Assembly (NCBI GenBank): GCA_902793465.1
Contig: CADBDT010000016.1
Span: 39,533 to 103,532, forward strand
DNA from: an uncultured Coriobacteriaceae bacterium
GTDB taxonomy: Bacteria > Actinomycetota > Coriobacteriia > Coriobacteriales > Atopobiaceae
Direction of reading: 5' to 3'
Length of the DNA: 64,000 bases
Shown: positions 24,169-32,449 of the stretch, in pieces
Numbering within the stretch: the stretch's first letter is position 1
How the letters are laid out: each line of letters begins with the position of its first letter
Program-made: the position numbers and the translations under genes
The notes under the pieces: generated by a model
Database searches by the model: none
Told to the model about the DNA's origin: nothing
What the model saw: only the letters and a program-made list of their open reading frames with translations

Positions 24169-25638
24169 ATGCCCGAAAACTTGCATCAAGATTATCTACA
24201 GCGCTTGGTAAAACAGCTCGTAAGTATGCCAACCGAGACGGAATGGGTGGAGTTTAAGGAAAACAACGCAAGCCCACAAGAAATCGGTGAATACGTGTCT
24301 GCCCTTAGCAATACTGCGACTCTTGTCGAGAGGTCATGTGCGTATTTGATTTGGGGCGTAGTTGATTCAACACACGAAATCGCGGGAACTACATTTGACT
24401 ACCGTAAAGCCAGGAGAGGAAACCAGGAGCTGGAGGGATGGCTTGTTCAGATGACAAACCCCAAGCTAGACTTGCGTTTTCACGATGTGGCCATCGAAGG
24501 CAAAAAGGTTGTTGTCCTGGAAATACCCGCTGCGCGACGCGAGCCAACTAAGTTTGGCTCCACTGCGTATATAAGGGTTGGAACTAACAAAAAACCGCTG
24601 GTTGGATTTCCAGAAAAAGAAGCGCGATTGTGGCGTCTTCTGGATGCCGAGCCACAGGAACTAAAACCTGCTGCAAAAGACCTTACCGCCGAAGAAGTTG
24701 TCAATATGCTCGATTACCCTGCATATTACCGAGCCCTTGGGCTGAGCATTCCCACATCAAGAGACAAGGTGCTCGACGACCTCGTTAACGAACAGTTTTT
24801 GCGTCGCAATGACGCTGGGAGCTGGGACGTCACAAATCTTGGAGCTCTAATACTTGCCGTCGATCTGGAGCGTTTTGGAGCCTTGGCACGTCGTTCTGTT
24901 CGTGTGATCCAATACCGAGGAAAGAATCGAATTGATGGCGTGCAGGAGAGGACTTTTTCGCGGGGATACCTTGTTTCGCACGAAGAGGTTGTTCAGTTCA
25001 TTGCGGCAATTGTTCCCAAAAGCGAGGTTCTGGAGGGTGCAAAAAGACACAGCATCACGAGCTTTCCCGAGGTGGCAATTAGGGAGCTAGTTGCAAACAT
25101 GATGGTACATCAAGATTTGGCGGAACGCGGAAGCACCCTTATGGTTGAAGTGTTTGACGGCCGCGTGGAGTTTACCAACCCAGGAAGTCCGCTAGTGCCC
25201 ATAGATCGCATCCTCGATATGGCACCAAAAACACGCAACGACTACATAGCCTCGTTCCTGCACAAATGCGGTATATGCGAGGAGCGTGGGAGTGGTTACG
25301 ACAAGATAGTTGGTGCTACCTGTGCAGAGGGAATGCTCGCGCCTCAAATTACGGATCAAGGAGGAGTGTTTACTAAGGTTACCCTTCACTCTAAGATTCC
25401 TATCAATCAGGTGGGCAAACGAGACAGAATATGGACGTGCTACATGCTGGCGTGTCTTGTATGTGTGTCCTCCGACGCCATTGGAAACATTGATGTGCGG
25501 CGTGTTTTTGGCCTTACCGACTCTCAGCGAGCGCTTGCGGGTAGAATAATTTCCGATACGATAAAAGAGGGGCTCATTCGTCCCGTAGATCCGGATGCCG
25601 CGCCGCGCTCCATGCGGTATCTGCCATTTTGGGCGTAG
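24169..25638 (+). CDS. AlbA_2 (Schlafen-type) domain / GHKL ATPase-like protein, putative accessory regulator
   Basis: 489 residues. An N-terminal AlbA_2-type region (about 20-135) has ETEWVEFKENN, YLIWGVVD and TAYIRVGTNKKPL. A C-terminal GHKL ATPase-like region (HATPase_c_4 type, about 295-400) has FPEVAIRELVANMMVHQD and EERGSGYDKIV. Members are usually annotated as ATP-binding or putative DNA-binding transcriptional regulators and often travel with accessory DNA; the function here is unknown. The ATG at 24169 follows GAAAGGTAG. The gene is more AT-rich than its neighbours (TTT, AAA, ATA, GGA codons). It splits argG from argH and is bracketed by long direct repeats, which points to acquisition as a unit. 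Confidence 0.85.
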   Translation: MPENLHQDYLQRLVKQLVSMPTETEWVEFKENNASPQEIGEYVSALSNTATLVERSCAYLIWGVVDSTHEIAGTTFDYRKARRGNQELEGWLVQMTNPKLDLRFHDVAIEGKKVVVLEIPAARREPTKFGSTAYIRVGTNKKPLVGFPEKEARLWRLLDAEPQELKPAAKDLTAEEVVNMLDYPAYYRALGLSIPTSRDKVLDDLVNEQFLRRNDAGSWDVTNLGALILAVDLERFGALARRSVRVIQYRGKNRIDGVQERTFSRGYLVSHEEVVQFIAAIVPKSEVLEGAKRHSITSFPEVAIRELVANMMVHQDLAERGSTLMVEVFDGRVEFTNPGSPLVPIDRILDMAPKTRNDYIASFLHKCGICEERGSGYDKIVGATCAEGMLAPQITDQGGVFTKVTLHSKIPINQVGKRDRIWTCYMLACLVCVSSDAIGNIDVRRVFGLTDSQRALAGRIISDTIKEGLIRPVDPDAAPRSMRYLPFWA

Positions 25639-25647
25639 TAAGGTGTC

Positions 25648-25819
25648 GCATTTACTATCGCTAACTATCGCAATCGGGCCCCGTTCGGGTGCGTGTCTGG
25701 CAAAACCCCAGCTCACGGGCTTGCGGTCTTGTCGCATTTACTATCATTTACTATCGCTAACTATCGCTAACTATCGCAAGGACGGCATTTTACGGCGACC
25801 GCCTGCTTGGGCAAGCTGT
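25648..25819. repeat. Right direct repeat flanking the AlbA_2 gene (argH leader)
   Basis: 172-bp counterpart of 23931-24076, with extra copies of the ATTTACTATCGCTAACTATCG iteration. It starts 9 bases after the AlbA_2 stop and ends 37 bases before the argH start, so it is also the argH upstream region. The terminal part holds a small palindrome, GCTTGGGCAAGC. Confidence 0.92.
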
Positions 25820-25856
25820 TAGAATGGTGCAGTTGGCAACATGCAGAGGAGGCAGC

Positions 25857-27224
25857 ATGGCACTGTGGGGCGGAAGGTTCGAAGGCGGCGTGGACGCGTT
25901 TACGCAGGAGTTCGGCGCGTCGCTGGAAGTCGACAAGAACATGGCACAGCAGGACATTCGTGGCTCGATTGCGCATGCCACCATGCTTGCCGAGCAGGGC
26001 ATAATATCGGACGAGGACCGCGCAGCCATAGTTGACGGTCTTACGCAGATATCTGCGGAAATTGAGGCGGGCGCGTTTGTGTGGGACGTAAACGACGAAG
26101 ACGTGCACATGGCCATAGAGCGCACGCTTACCGAGCGCATAGGAACCGCGGGCGCGCGACTCCACACTGGCCGCTCGCGCAACGACCAGGTGGCTACCGA
26201 CATCCGCCTGCTGGCAAAGGACCTGTGCGACGAGCTGCTGGAGTCCAACCACGAGCTGCGTCGCGTGCTCGCGGACGTCGCGGAAGCCAACATGGACGTG
26301 GTTATGCCGGGTTATACGCACCTGCAGCACGCTCAGCCCGTCCTGTTTAGCCACCATATGCTGGCGTACTTCTGGATGTTTGCGCGCGACGCCACCCGCC
26401 TTGAGGCCGCACGCACGGCCGCGGATGCAAATCCGCTGGGTGCTGCGGCGCTGGCAGGCACCACGTATCCGCTGGATCGCGCGCGTACCACGGAGCTGCT
26501 GGGGTTCAGTCGAACCATTCCCAACTCGCTGGATGCCGTAAGCGACCGCGACTACCTGCTGGACCTTGAGTACGCATGCGCAGTGTCCATGATGCACCTA
26601 AGCCGCCTGTGCGAAGAAATCGTGCTGTGGAGCAGCTCCGAGTTTGGCTATATTACGCTTTCCGACTCGTACTCCACGGGCAGCTCCATAATGCCGCAAA
26701 AGAAGAATCCCGACTTTGCCGAGCTCACGCGCGGAAAGTGCGGTCGCGTGTACGGCGACCTTATGGCCCTGCTTACCACCTGCAAGTCGCTGCCGCTGGC
26801 GTACAACAAGGACCTGCAGGAGTGCAAGGAGGGCCCGCTAGATGCGGCGCACACGCTGGCCGACTGCATGGCCATAATGGCCGGAATGCTGGAGACCATG
26901 CGCGTTAACGAGGCCGTAATGCTTTCCCAGGCAGGCACGGGCTTCAGTGCAGCCACCGACGTGGCGGACTACCTGGCCAAGCACGGCATGCCGTTTAGGG
27001 AGGCTCACGCCGTGGTAGGCCATCTGGTGCTGGAGTGCGAGAAGCGCGGTTGCGGGCTGGAGGACCTTACCTTGGACGAGCTTCGTGCGGCCAGCTCGCT
27101 GTTTGAGGCGGATATCGTTGGGTCGCTCGATCCGGCCGGAATCGCCCGCGCGCGCACCACGTACGGCGGCACTGGCAACAGCGCCGTTGCGGCTCAGCTT
27201 GCCGAAGCGCGCGCCACGTTGTAA
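25857..27224 (+). CDS. argH: Argininosuccinate lyase
   Basis: Cleaves argininosuccinate to arginine and fumarate in the cytosol, the last arginine step. Belongs to the fumarase/aspartase superfamily; the signature GSSIMPQKKNPD lies near residue 274, with TGRSRNDQVATD and GYTHLQHAQPV upstream as expected. It is 455 residues, normal for ArgH. The ATG at 25857 is chosen because AGAGGAGG sits just upstream; an in-frame ATG at 25824 lacks a comparable site. Its leader region is the right-hand direct repeat, whose sequence also occurs before the AlbA_2 gene. A short hairpin follows the gene. Confidence 0.97.
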   Translation: MALWGGRFEGGVDAFTQEFGASLEVDKNMAQQDIRGSIAHATMLAEQGIISDEDRAAIVDGLTQISAEIEAGAFVWDVNDEDVHMAIERTLTERIGTAGARLHTGRSRNDQVATDIRLLAKDLCDELLESNHELRRVLADVAEANMDVVMPGYTHLQHAQPVLFSHHMLAYFWMFARDATRLEAARTAADANPLGAAALAGTTYPLDRARTTELLGFSRTIPNSLDAVSDRDYLLDLEYACAVSMMHLSRLCEEIVLWSSSEFGYITLSDSYSTGSSIMPQKKNPDFAELTRGKCGRVYGDLMALLTTCKSLPLAYNKDLQECKEGPLDAAHTLADCMAIMAGMLETMRVNEAVMLSQAGTGFSAATDVADYLAKHGMPFREAHAVVGHLVLECEKRGCGLEDLTLDELRAASSLFEADIVGSLDPAGIARARTTYGGTGNSAVAAQLAEARATL

Positions 27225-27240
27225 CCCTTTGTGCTTTGCA

Positions 27241-27277
27241 GCGCCTCTCAAGAGGGGTACTCCCCCTTGAGAGGTGC
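27241..27277. terminator. Short hairpin after argH (CCTCTCAAGAGGG type)
   Basis: GCGCCTCTCAAGAGGG pairs with CCCCTTGAGAGGTGC around GTACT. The same hairpin type, with a perfect 16-bp stem, occurs at 47111-47147. No long T-run follows, so the terminator role is tentative. Confidence 0.55.
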
Positions 27278-27502
27278 GGTGTGGCAGAACGTCGCCCTTT
27301 AGGGCGGACAGGTGGAATAGTGCTCTCGGGGCGACCGCCCCGCTCCGATTGTCACCCTTTGGGTGCCCCGTCCCCGTCCCGAAGCACCAAGCGAAGGGGG
27401 CGCCCCCTTTGGTAACCTCCTTTTGGGTGCCTGCAACGTCCACTGCCCTGTGTGTGCGTGTGAAAATGTGTACGATCTTTCGAGCTTCAGTAACTTTTAT
27501 CA
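27278..27502. other. Non-coding stretch with short GC palindromes
   Basis: Holds short inverted motifs (CCCTTTAGGG, GGGGCGACCGCCCC, CACCCTTTGGGTG) and no convincing gene. The phrase TTGTCACCCTTTGGG recurs in the non-coding block at 39201-39300. Confidence 0.5.
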
Positions 27503-27587
27503 GGCTTACTACCGACTTTGATTTAAAGATTGTACACCCCGTATTTTATGGGGTGTACAATCTTTAAATCAAAGTCGGTAGTAAGCC
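27503..27587. repeat. 38-bp perfect inverted repeat with 9-base loop
   Basis: GGCTTACTACCGACTTTG... to ...GTACACCCC pairs perfectly over 38 bp with the other arm, around GTATTTTAT. Outside the perfect part, GTGTACGATCTTT (left, about 27469-27481) faces a diverged inverted copy of GTGCACAATCTTT (right, about 27612-27624), and each perfect arm holds AAAGATTGTACAC. The GTGYACRATCTTT motif therefore occurs four times symmetrically. It is AT-rich against the surroundings. Confidence 0.9.
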
Positions 27588-27823
27588 AGTTGCGGCGGAA
27601 TCGCCGGTCAAAGATTGTGCACTTTTTTACCATGTGCCGAAGGGTGGGCCACCTAAGCGGGCCTGGAGAGGCCGCGCCCGGCCGCCCCCGCGCCCGGCCG
27701 CCCCCGCGCCCGGATGGCTTATCGGCGCACGCAAACAGCATCGAATACGCCTGCGGTGTGCGTGGCCGGCGCTCCGTAGGTTACAATTGCTCGAGGCACC
27801 AACGTCGCGCGAAAGGAGCGCAC

Positions 27824-29170
27824 ATGATCGACCGTTACACTCGTCCCGAAATGGGCCACATATTCTCGCTGGAAAACAAGTACGCCGTCTGGCAGGAGAT
27901 CGAGGTCCTTGCCTGCGAGGCTCACGCGCAAATGGGCAAGATTGGCATCACACAGGAGGAGGCGGCGTGGATACGCGAGCACGCCAAGTTCGACCGCGCC
28001 GAGGTGGACGAGATCGAGGCCGTTACCAACCACGACGTAATAGCCTTCCTAACCAACATGGGCTCCTACATCGACAAGGACGTTCCCGAGGGCGATCCCA
28101 AGCCCAGCCGCTGGGTGCACTACGGAATGACCAGCTCCGACCTTGGCGACACGGCGCTGTGCTACCAGCTGGCCCAGGCAACCGACCTCATAATAGAGGA
28201 TGTTCGCGAGCTGGGTGCCATTTGCAAGCGTCGCGCGTTTGAGGAGCGCGACACCCTGTGCGTGGGCCGCACGCACGGCATCCACGCCGAGCCCATGACC
28301 TTTGGCATGAAGTTTGGCAGCTGGGCGTGGGAGCTGCGCCGCGATCTGGACCGCTTGCTGGACGCACGCAAGCAGGTGGCGGTGGGCGCCATTAGCGGCG
28401 CGGTGGGAACCTACTCCTCCATCGATCCGTTTATAGAGCAGTACGTGTGCGAGCACATGGGCCTGGACGGCGACCCGCTGTCCACGCAGGTGGTTAGCCG
28501 CGACCACCATGCATACCTTGCAGGCGTGCTGGCCACCACGGCGGCTACGTGCGAGCGCTTGGCGCTGGAGGTTCGCAACCACCAGAAAACCGACACGCTG
28601 GAGGCCGAGGAGCCGTTCCGCCGCGGCCAAAAGGGCAGCTCTGCCATGCCGCACAAGCGCAACCCCATTACCGTAGAAAAGGTCTGCGGGCTTTCCCGCG
28701 TGGTAAAGGCAAATGCGCAGGTGGCCTTCGACAACGTGGCCCTGTGGCACGAACGCGACATTAGCCACAGCTCCAACGAGCGCGTGGCGCTGGCCGACAG
28801 CTTTATTGCCCTGGACCACATGCTGCGCTGCCTCATTCGCATTCTGGACGGGCTGGTGCTCTATCCAGCGCGCATGGTTGCCAACCTCAACTCCACGCGC
28901 GGGCTTATCTACTCATCCAAGGTGCTCCTGGCGCTGGTAGACACGGGCATAACGCGCGAGGAGGCCTACAAGATCGTGCAGCGCAACTCCATGGCCGTAT
29001 GGGACGACGTGCAGCAGGCTCGTGACGGTGCCACGCTGCGCGAGCGGCTTGAGGCCGACGAGGACTGCACGCTCTCGTCTGCCGAGCTAGACAAGATCTT
29101 TGACCCGCGCGCCTTCCTTACCCGCGTGGACGTGGTGTTCGATCGCCTGGAGCAGCTGAGCTTCGACTAA
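27824..29170 (+). CDS. purB: Adenylosuccinate lyase
   Basis: Cytosolic lyase used twice in purine synthesis: SAICAR to AICAR plus fumarate, and adenylosuccinate to AMP. The superfamily signature KGSSAMPHKRNP is near residue 271; the family blocks YGMTSSDLGDTAL, GRTHGIHAEPMTFG and WHERDISHSSNER are all present. Length 448 residues. The ATG at 27824 follows GAAAGGAG; the frame runs open upstream to 27530 across the inverted repeat but that extension is non-conserved and very GC-rich. AICAR made here feeds the transformylase at 36758-37936. A nested-palindrome element follows the stop. Confidence 0.96.
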   Translation: MIDRYTRPEMGHIFSLENKYAVWQEIEVLACEAHAQMGKIGITQEEAAWIREHAKFDRAEVDEIEAVTNHDVIAFLTNMGSYIDKDVPEGDPKPSRWVHYGMTSSDLGDTALCYQLAQATDLIIEDVRELGAICKRRAFEERDTLCVGRTHGIHAEPMTFGMKFGSWAWELRRDLDRLLDARKQVAVGAISGAVGTYSSIDPFIEQYVCEHMGLDGDPLSTQVVSRDHHAYLAGVLATTAATCERLALEVRNHQKTDTLEAEEPFRRGQKGSSAMPHKRNPITVEKVCGLSRVVKANAQVAFDNVALWHERDISHSSNERVALADSFIALDHMLRCLIRILDGLVLYPARMVANLNSTRGLIYSSKVLLALVDTGITREEAYKIVQRNSMAVWDDVQQARDGATLRERLEADEDCTLSSAELDKIFDPRAFLTRVDVVFDRLEQLSFD

Positions 29171-29194
29171 GGGTGTGGCGTGCTCCGTGGGGAT

Positions 29195-29302
29195 GGTGCC
29201 GTGAGGGGATACTCCCCTACGGGTACATCGCGGATGGGCCGGACTCCAACAAAAGCCCTGCCCGCGATGTACCCGATGGGGAGTATCCCCTCACGGCACC
29301 CC
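29195..29302. repeat. Nested-palindrome element, copy 2
   Basis: GGTGCCGTGAGGGGATACTC pairs with GAGTATCCCCTCACGGCACC. The inner arms GGGTACATCGCG / CGCGATGTACCC enclose a 30-base loop. The arms differ by a two-base mismatch (CCCCTACGGG against CCCGATGGGG). It is followed by CCCTTTCGG, and lies after purB on the same strand. Confidence 0.9.
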
Positions 29303-29416
29303 CCTTTCGGAAAACCGCTCCGGAACGTACCCCAATATGCTCTCCGTGTGCGTGAATGCCTCGCCAGCAAGGGGGTATACTAATCCAGAAACACAACCGG
29401 TACCTTTGGAGGCACG

Positions 29417-29689
29417 ATGTACGAACTCGACTTTAAGCCGCACCGCGTTTGCGCGCGAAACATTCACGTGGGCGTGTCGGACGACGGATCGACCATCCAG
29501 AACGTGGAGTTTACGGGCGGCTGCAACGGAAACACCAAGGCTGTTGCCAAGCTGGTAACGGGCCGTCCGGTGGACGACGTTGTAGAACTCCTGGCAGGAA
29601 ACAACTGCGCGGGACGTGGCACCTCCTGCGCCGACCAGCTTACCCTGGCACTCAAACAGGCCCAGGAGCAGGCGCGTGCGCTGGCCTAA
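29417..29689 (+). CDS. TSCPD domain protein (TIGR03905-like)
   Basis: 90 residues. The region resembles the small cysteine-containing domain found at the C-terminus of some B12-dependent ribonucleotide reductases: VCARNIHV, FTGGCNGNTKAVAKLV and NNCAGRGTSCADQL, with four cysteines that could bind metal. The ATG at 29417 follows TTTGGAGGC at good spacing. The molecular role of stand-alone members is not established. Its 3' end overlaps the start proposed for the next gene by 14 bases, so the two are probably co-transcribed and possibly translationally coupled. Confidence 0.88.
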   Translation: MYELDFKPHRVCARNIHVGVSDDGSTIQNVEFTGGCNGNTKAVAKLVTGRPVDDVVELLAGNNCAGRGTSCADQLTLALKQAQEQARALA

Positions 29690-30878
29690 GTTCACGCGAC
29701 GCGGGTTCGTTCGCGGTGTAGGCGTGGCAACGGCAGCAGGCGCCACCATTGGGCTCCTGCCCGGCTGCACCCAAACGGAGCAGGAGAACGTGCCCGAGCC
29801 AATGGTTGTGGAAAACGACCGCGCCATCGACATCCTAAAAGAGTACGAGGAGGTGGACCTGGAGCTCACCGAGCGCGACACATGGTCCATCCCGCTGGGA
29901 AGCGTTTTGCACGAGTCCGAGGGTACGTGGGCCGCCGTAACGCAGGCAGGGTCTTCGGCCACGCCCATGGTAAAGGGCTGCGCACTCTCGCTGGACGAGG
30001 GCAAGCTCATGGAGGTCGTGCCCAAGACTATGGGCGACAGCCACACGGTGGTTATCTACGACACGCGCTGCTCCGACGAGGTGTATGCGTGGGTGGAGCT
30101 TGACTTCTTGTCGCACGAGTGGACCCTCTATGCGGGGCGATTTAACAAGGGCGCGCTGGAGGGTACCGCCACAACGCTTTGGCAGGCAGACGCCAACTAC
30201 GATCCGCCTGGGTTCGTGTGCACGGGAAACACCGTACTGTGGCAGGTTATGCCGTCGCTTTCGGGCAAAAAGACCTCGGAGTCCTCGTACTGCTACCTTT
30301 GGCGGCTTGGCGACCAAAACGCCCAGGCGGTGGTGGAGTCGCCGGGACGCTTTGCCACGGCGCCCAACGTGTCTGGGTCGATTGTGGTGCTAACGCCGCG
30401 CGTGCGCGCCAGCGAGGGCGTGTACTACGGTGTTACCGCGTACTCCAAGGACGACGGCTTGGCCAACGTGGTGGACCAGCTGGTTATGCCGCAGACGGTG
30501 CGGCCCTTTTACGTTACGCGCGTGGGCGACCGCTTTGCGGTGTCCATTGAGGCAAGCTATAGCTCGGGCGGCATGTTTGGCACCATGGGCACCTACATTG
30601 GCACCAGTTCGGGGCCGTTTGCGAGTCTGGCGCGCGAGCCGAGCGCCAACGTGGCGGGCAACAACGACACGTTTGTAATAAAGAGCAGAACGTCCTACTT
30701 TGTGGTGGACGTAAAGAAAGCCACCTACAGCATTCTTACGGCTGCCAACCGCAGCGTGGACTACGGAGAATACCCCGTGCGCGTGGGCCAATCCAGCGAC
30801 TTTGTTACCTTTGCTACGGTAAAGGACGAAGCCTCCGGCTATCCCGCCTCCGTAACCGTTCGCTCGTTTAAGATGTAG
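29676..30878 (+). CDS. Tat-exported lipoprotein of unknown function
   Basis: From the GTG at 29676 (AGGAG nine bases upstream) the protein is 400 residues and begins MRWPKFTRRGFVRG, a twin-arginine motif at residues 8-9. A hydrophobic stretch and lipobox-like LLPGC follow, with Cys31 the likely lipidation site. The mature part is rich in short beta-like segments (NTVLWQVMP, YCYLWRLG, GSIVVLTPRV), which suggests a beta-propeller-like or beta-sandwich fold, but no named domain is recognised. An upstream in-frame start at 29616 would bury the Tat motif and lies inside the TSCPD gene, so it is rejected. Confidence 0.72.
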   Translation: MRWPKFTRRGFVRGVGVATAAGATIGLLPGCTQTEQENVPEPMVVENDRAIDILKEYEEVDLELTERDTWSIPLGSVLHESEGTWAAVTQAGSSATPMVKGCALSLDEGKLMEVVPKTMGDSHTVVIYDTRCSDEVYAWVELDFLSHEWTLYAGRFNKGALEGTATTLWQADANYDPPGFVCTGNTVLWQVMPSLSGKKTSESSYCYLWRLGDQNAQAVVESPGRFATAPNVSGSIVVLTPRVRASEGVYYGVTAYSKDDGLANVVDQLVMPQTVRPFYVTRVGDRFAVSIEASYSSGGMFGTMGTYIGTSSGPFASLAREPSANVAGNNDTFVIKSRTSYFVVDVKKATYSILTAANRSVDYGEYPVRVGQSSDFVTFATVKDEASGYPASVTVRSFKM

Positions 30879-30937
30879 GGCCGAGGTCGTTCGAAAGCGG
30901 GGTCCGCTAGGGGAGTGGCCCGCCACCACCGTTGCTG

Positions 30938-31089
30938 CCACCGTGTACAGTTCTGGGACGGATGGGTCCCTACCGTGCGCACTTATCGGCCGGAACCGTA
31001 CACGGTAGGGAGGCTTGCGTCCCGTAACTGTACACGGTAACGGGCACGGGGCCCCGGGGAAGGCTTGGTCCCGGAAGTACGCACGGTGC
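30938..31089. repeat. Intergenic TACCGTGYAC-type repeat, copy 2
   Basis: CACCGTGTACAGTTCTGGGA, TCCCTACCGTGCGCACTTAT, CGGAACCGTACACGGTAGGG and further GTACACGGTA / CACGGTGCC pieces. Related blocks are at 22281-22413 and 63730-63896. It occupies most of the gap between the Tat lipoprotein and the U32 gene; the rest of that gap holds only a TACAAT at 31187-31192 as a possible -10 and the U32 ribosome site. Confidence 0.7.
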
Positions 31090-31225
31090 CAGATTCGTGC
31101 CCGCGGCTTAACTGAACGGCGGCGGGTACATCCCAAAGGGGCACGTCGTCCTAAAAACAGCCTGCCTGCCCCTCCTCCAGCTTGGCGTACAATGTATGGG
31201 CAAAACTCACACTGAGAGGAGACCA

Positions 31226-32449
31226 ATGGAGCTACTCGCGCCAGCCGGTGGCATGGAACAGCTGCGTGCGGCCATACGCTTTGGCGCGGACGCCGTCTAC
31301 CTGGCGGGTCCGCGGTGGGGCATGCGCGCGCGGGCGCAGAACTTTACCGATCAGCAGCTTGTGGAAGCCGTTGCCTACGCGCACGAGCGGGGAGTAAAGG
31401 TCCACCTTACGCTCAACACGCTTATGTACGACAGCGATCTGGACGAGCTCCCCGAGTACCTGCGCTTTATAGAGGGAGCCGGAGTCGACGCGGCCATTGT
31501 TGCCGACCTTGGCGTGCTGGGGCTCGTGCGCCAACACGCGCCGCACGTGCAGGTGCACGTGTCCACGCAAACGTCCGTTACCAACGCGGCCTCCGCAGAG
31601 GCGTACGCGCGCATGGGCGCCACGCGCATTGTGCTTGCCCGCGAGCTCACGCTGGCGCAGATTGCAGAGATAAAGCGTCGTCTTGGAGACTCCGTAGAGC
31701 TGGAGGCGTTTGCGCACGGAGCCATGTGCGTGGCGGTGTCGGGGCGCTGTCTTTTGTCGAGCGCGTTGGTGGGCCCCGACCGCTCGGCGTCATGCGGCAA
31801 CTGCACGCAGCCGTGTCGCTGGACGTGGAGCCTGGTGGAAGAAACGCGTCCCAACCAGCCCATGCCGCTGGAGGCCGACGAGCGTGGGAGCTACATACTT
31901 TCTGCCAACGACCTGTGCATGCTCGAGCACGTGCACGAGCTTGAGCAAGTGGGCGTAAGCTCGCTTAAGATAGAGGGCCGCAACAAGGGCGCCTACTACG
32001 TGGCGGCCGTAACCAATGCATATCGCCACGTGCTGGACGGCGACGACCCGCGCGAATGGCTTCCCGAACTGGAGGCCACAAGCCATCGGCCCTTTTCCAC
32101 GGGGTTCTTCTTTGGGAATCCCACGCAGAACCCGGGGCATGCAGAATACGCGCGCGAGCGCACGCTGGTGGCGGTTGCGCAGGGCAGCAGCAAGCTGCCC
32201 GCACCCGATGCCGACGTCGAGGGCGAGCGCTGGCTTACGCAGGTGGTTTGTCGCAACAAAGCCGTGGTGGGAGACGAGCTGGCGGTCTTGTCGCCAGGAC
32301 ACGAGGTGCGTCGCTTTACGCTGGGACCGGTGGAGCGCTACACGGCAGAAGAGGGCTGGCAGGGCGTGCCCACGATGTCGGTAAACATGGAGCAGTATCG
32401 CTTTGAGACGCCGTTTTGCCTGGAGGAAGGCGACATGCTGTGCCTGTAG
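31226..32449 (+). CDS. U32 family protein (peptidase U32 / tRNA hydroxylation TrhP-YegQ type)
   Basis: 407 residues. It begins with the U32 N-terminus MELLAPAGGMEQLRAAIRFGADAVYLAG. The U32 signature FAHGAMCVAVSGRCLLSS starts near residue 160 and is followed by the conserved CGNCTQPCRW cysteine cluster. Members were named peptidases, but E. coli YegQ/TrhP acts in tRNA uridine 5-hydroxylation; which role applies here cannot be told from sequence alone. GAGAGGAG precedes the ATG at 31226. The stop overlaps the proposed start of rsmJ, so the two genes form a small translation/RNA-modification operon. Confidence 0.9.
   Translation: MELLAPAGGMEQLRAAIRFGADAVYLAGPRWGMRARAQNFTDQQLVEAVAYAHERGVKVHLTLNTLMYDSDLDELPEYLRFIEGAGVDAAIVADLGVLGLVRQHAPHVQVHVSTQTSVTNAASAEAYARMGATRIVLARELTLAQIAEIKRRLGDSVELEAFAHGAMCVAVSGRCLLSSALVGPDRSASCGNCTQPCRWTWSLVEETRPNQPMPLEADERGSYILSANDLCMLEHVHELEQVGVSSLKIEGRNKGAYYVAAVTNAYRHVLDGDDPREWLPELEATSHRPFSTGFFFGNPTQNPGHAEYARERTLVAVAQGSSKLPAPDADVEGERWLTQVVCRNKAVVGDELAVLSPGHEVRRFTLGPVERYTAEEGWQGVPTMSVNMEQYRFETPFCLEEGDMLCL

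Noticed and set aside
25192..25737. Minus-strand frame of 181 residues over the end of the AlbA_2 gene
   Set aside because: Its first 30 residues match another minus-strand frame at 23688-24020 only because both lie in the direct repeat; the rest is antisense to a real gene.
27530..27823. N-terminal extension of purB
   Set aside because: The extra 98 codons cross the 38-bp inverted repeat and a CCGCCCCCGCGCCCGG-type low-complexity run; the ATG at 27824 has a strong ribosome site and the normal PurB N-terminus.
29173..29383. Short frames encoding GYIADG / MYPMGSIPSRH-type peptides, also at copies near 33133, 36608, 39227 and 48590
   Set aside because: These repeated peptides are translations of the nested-palindrome elements in both strands, not genes.
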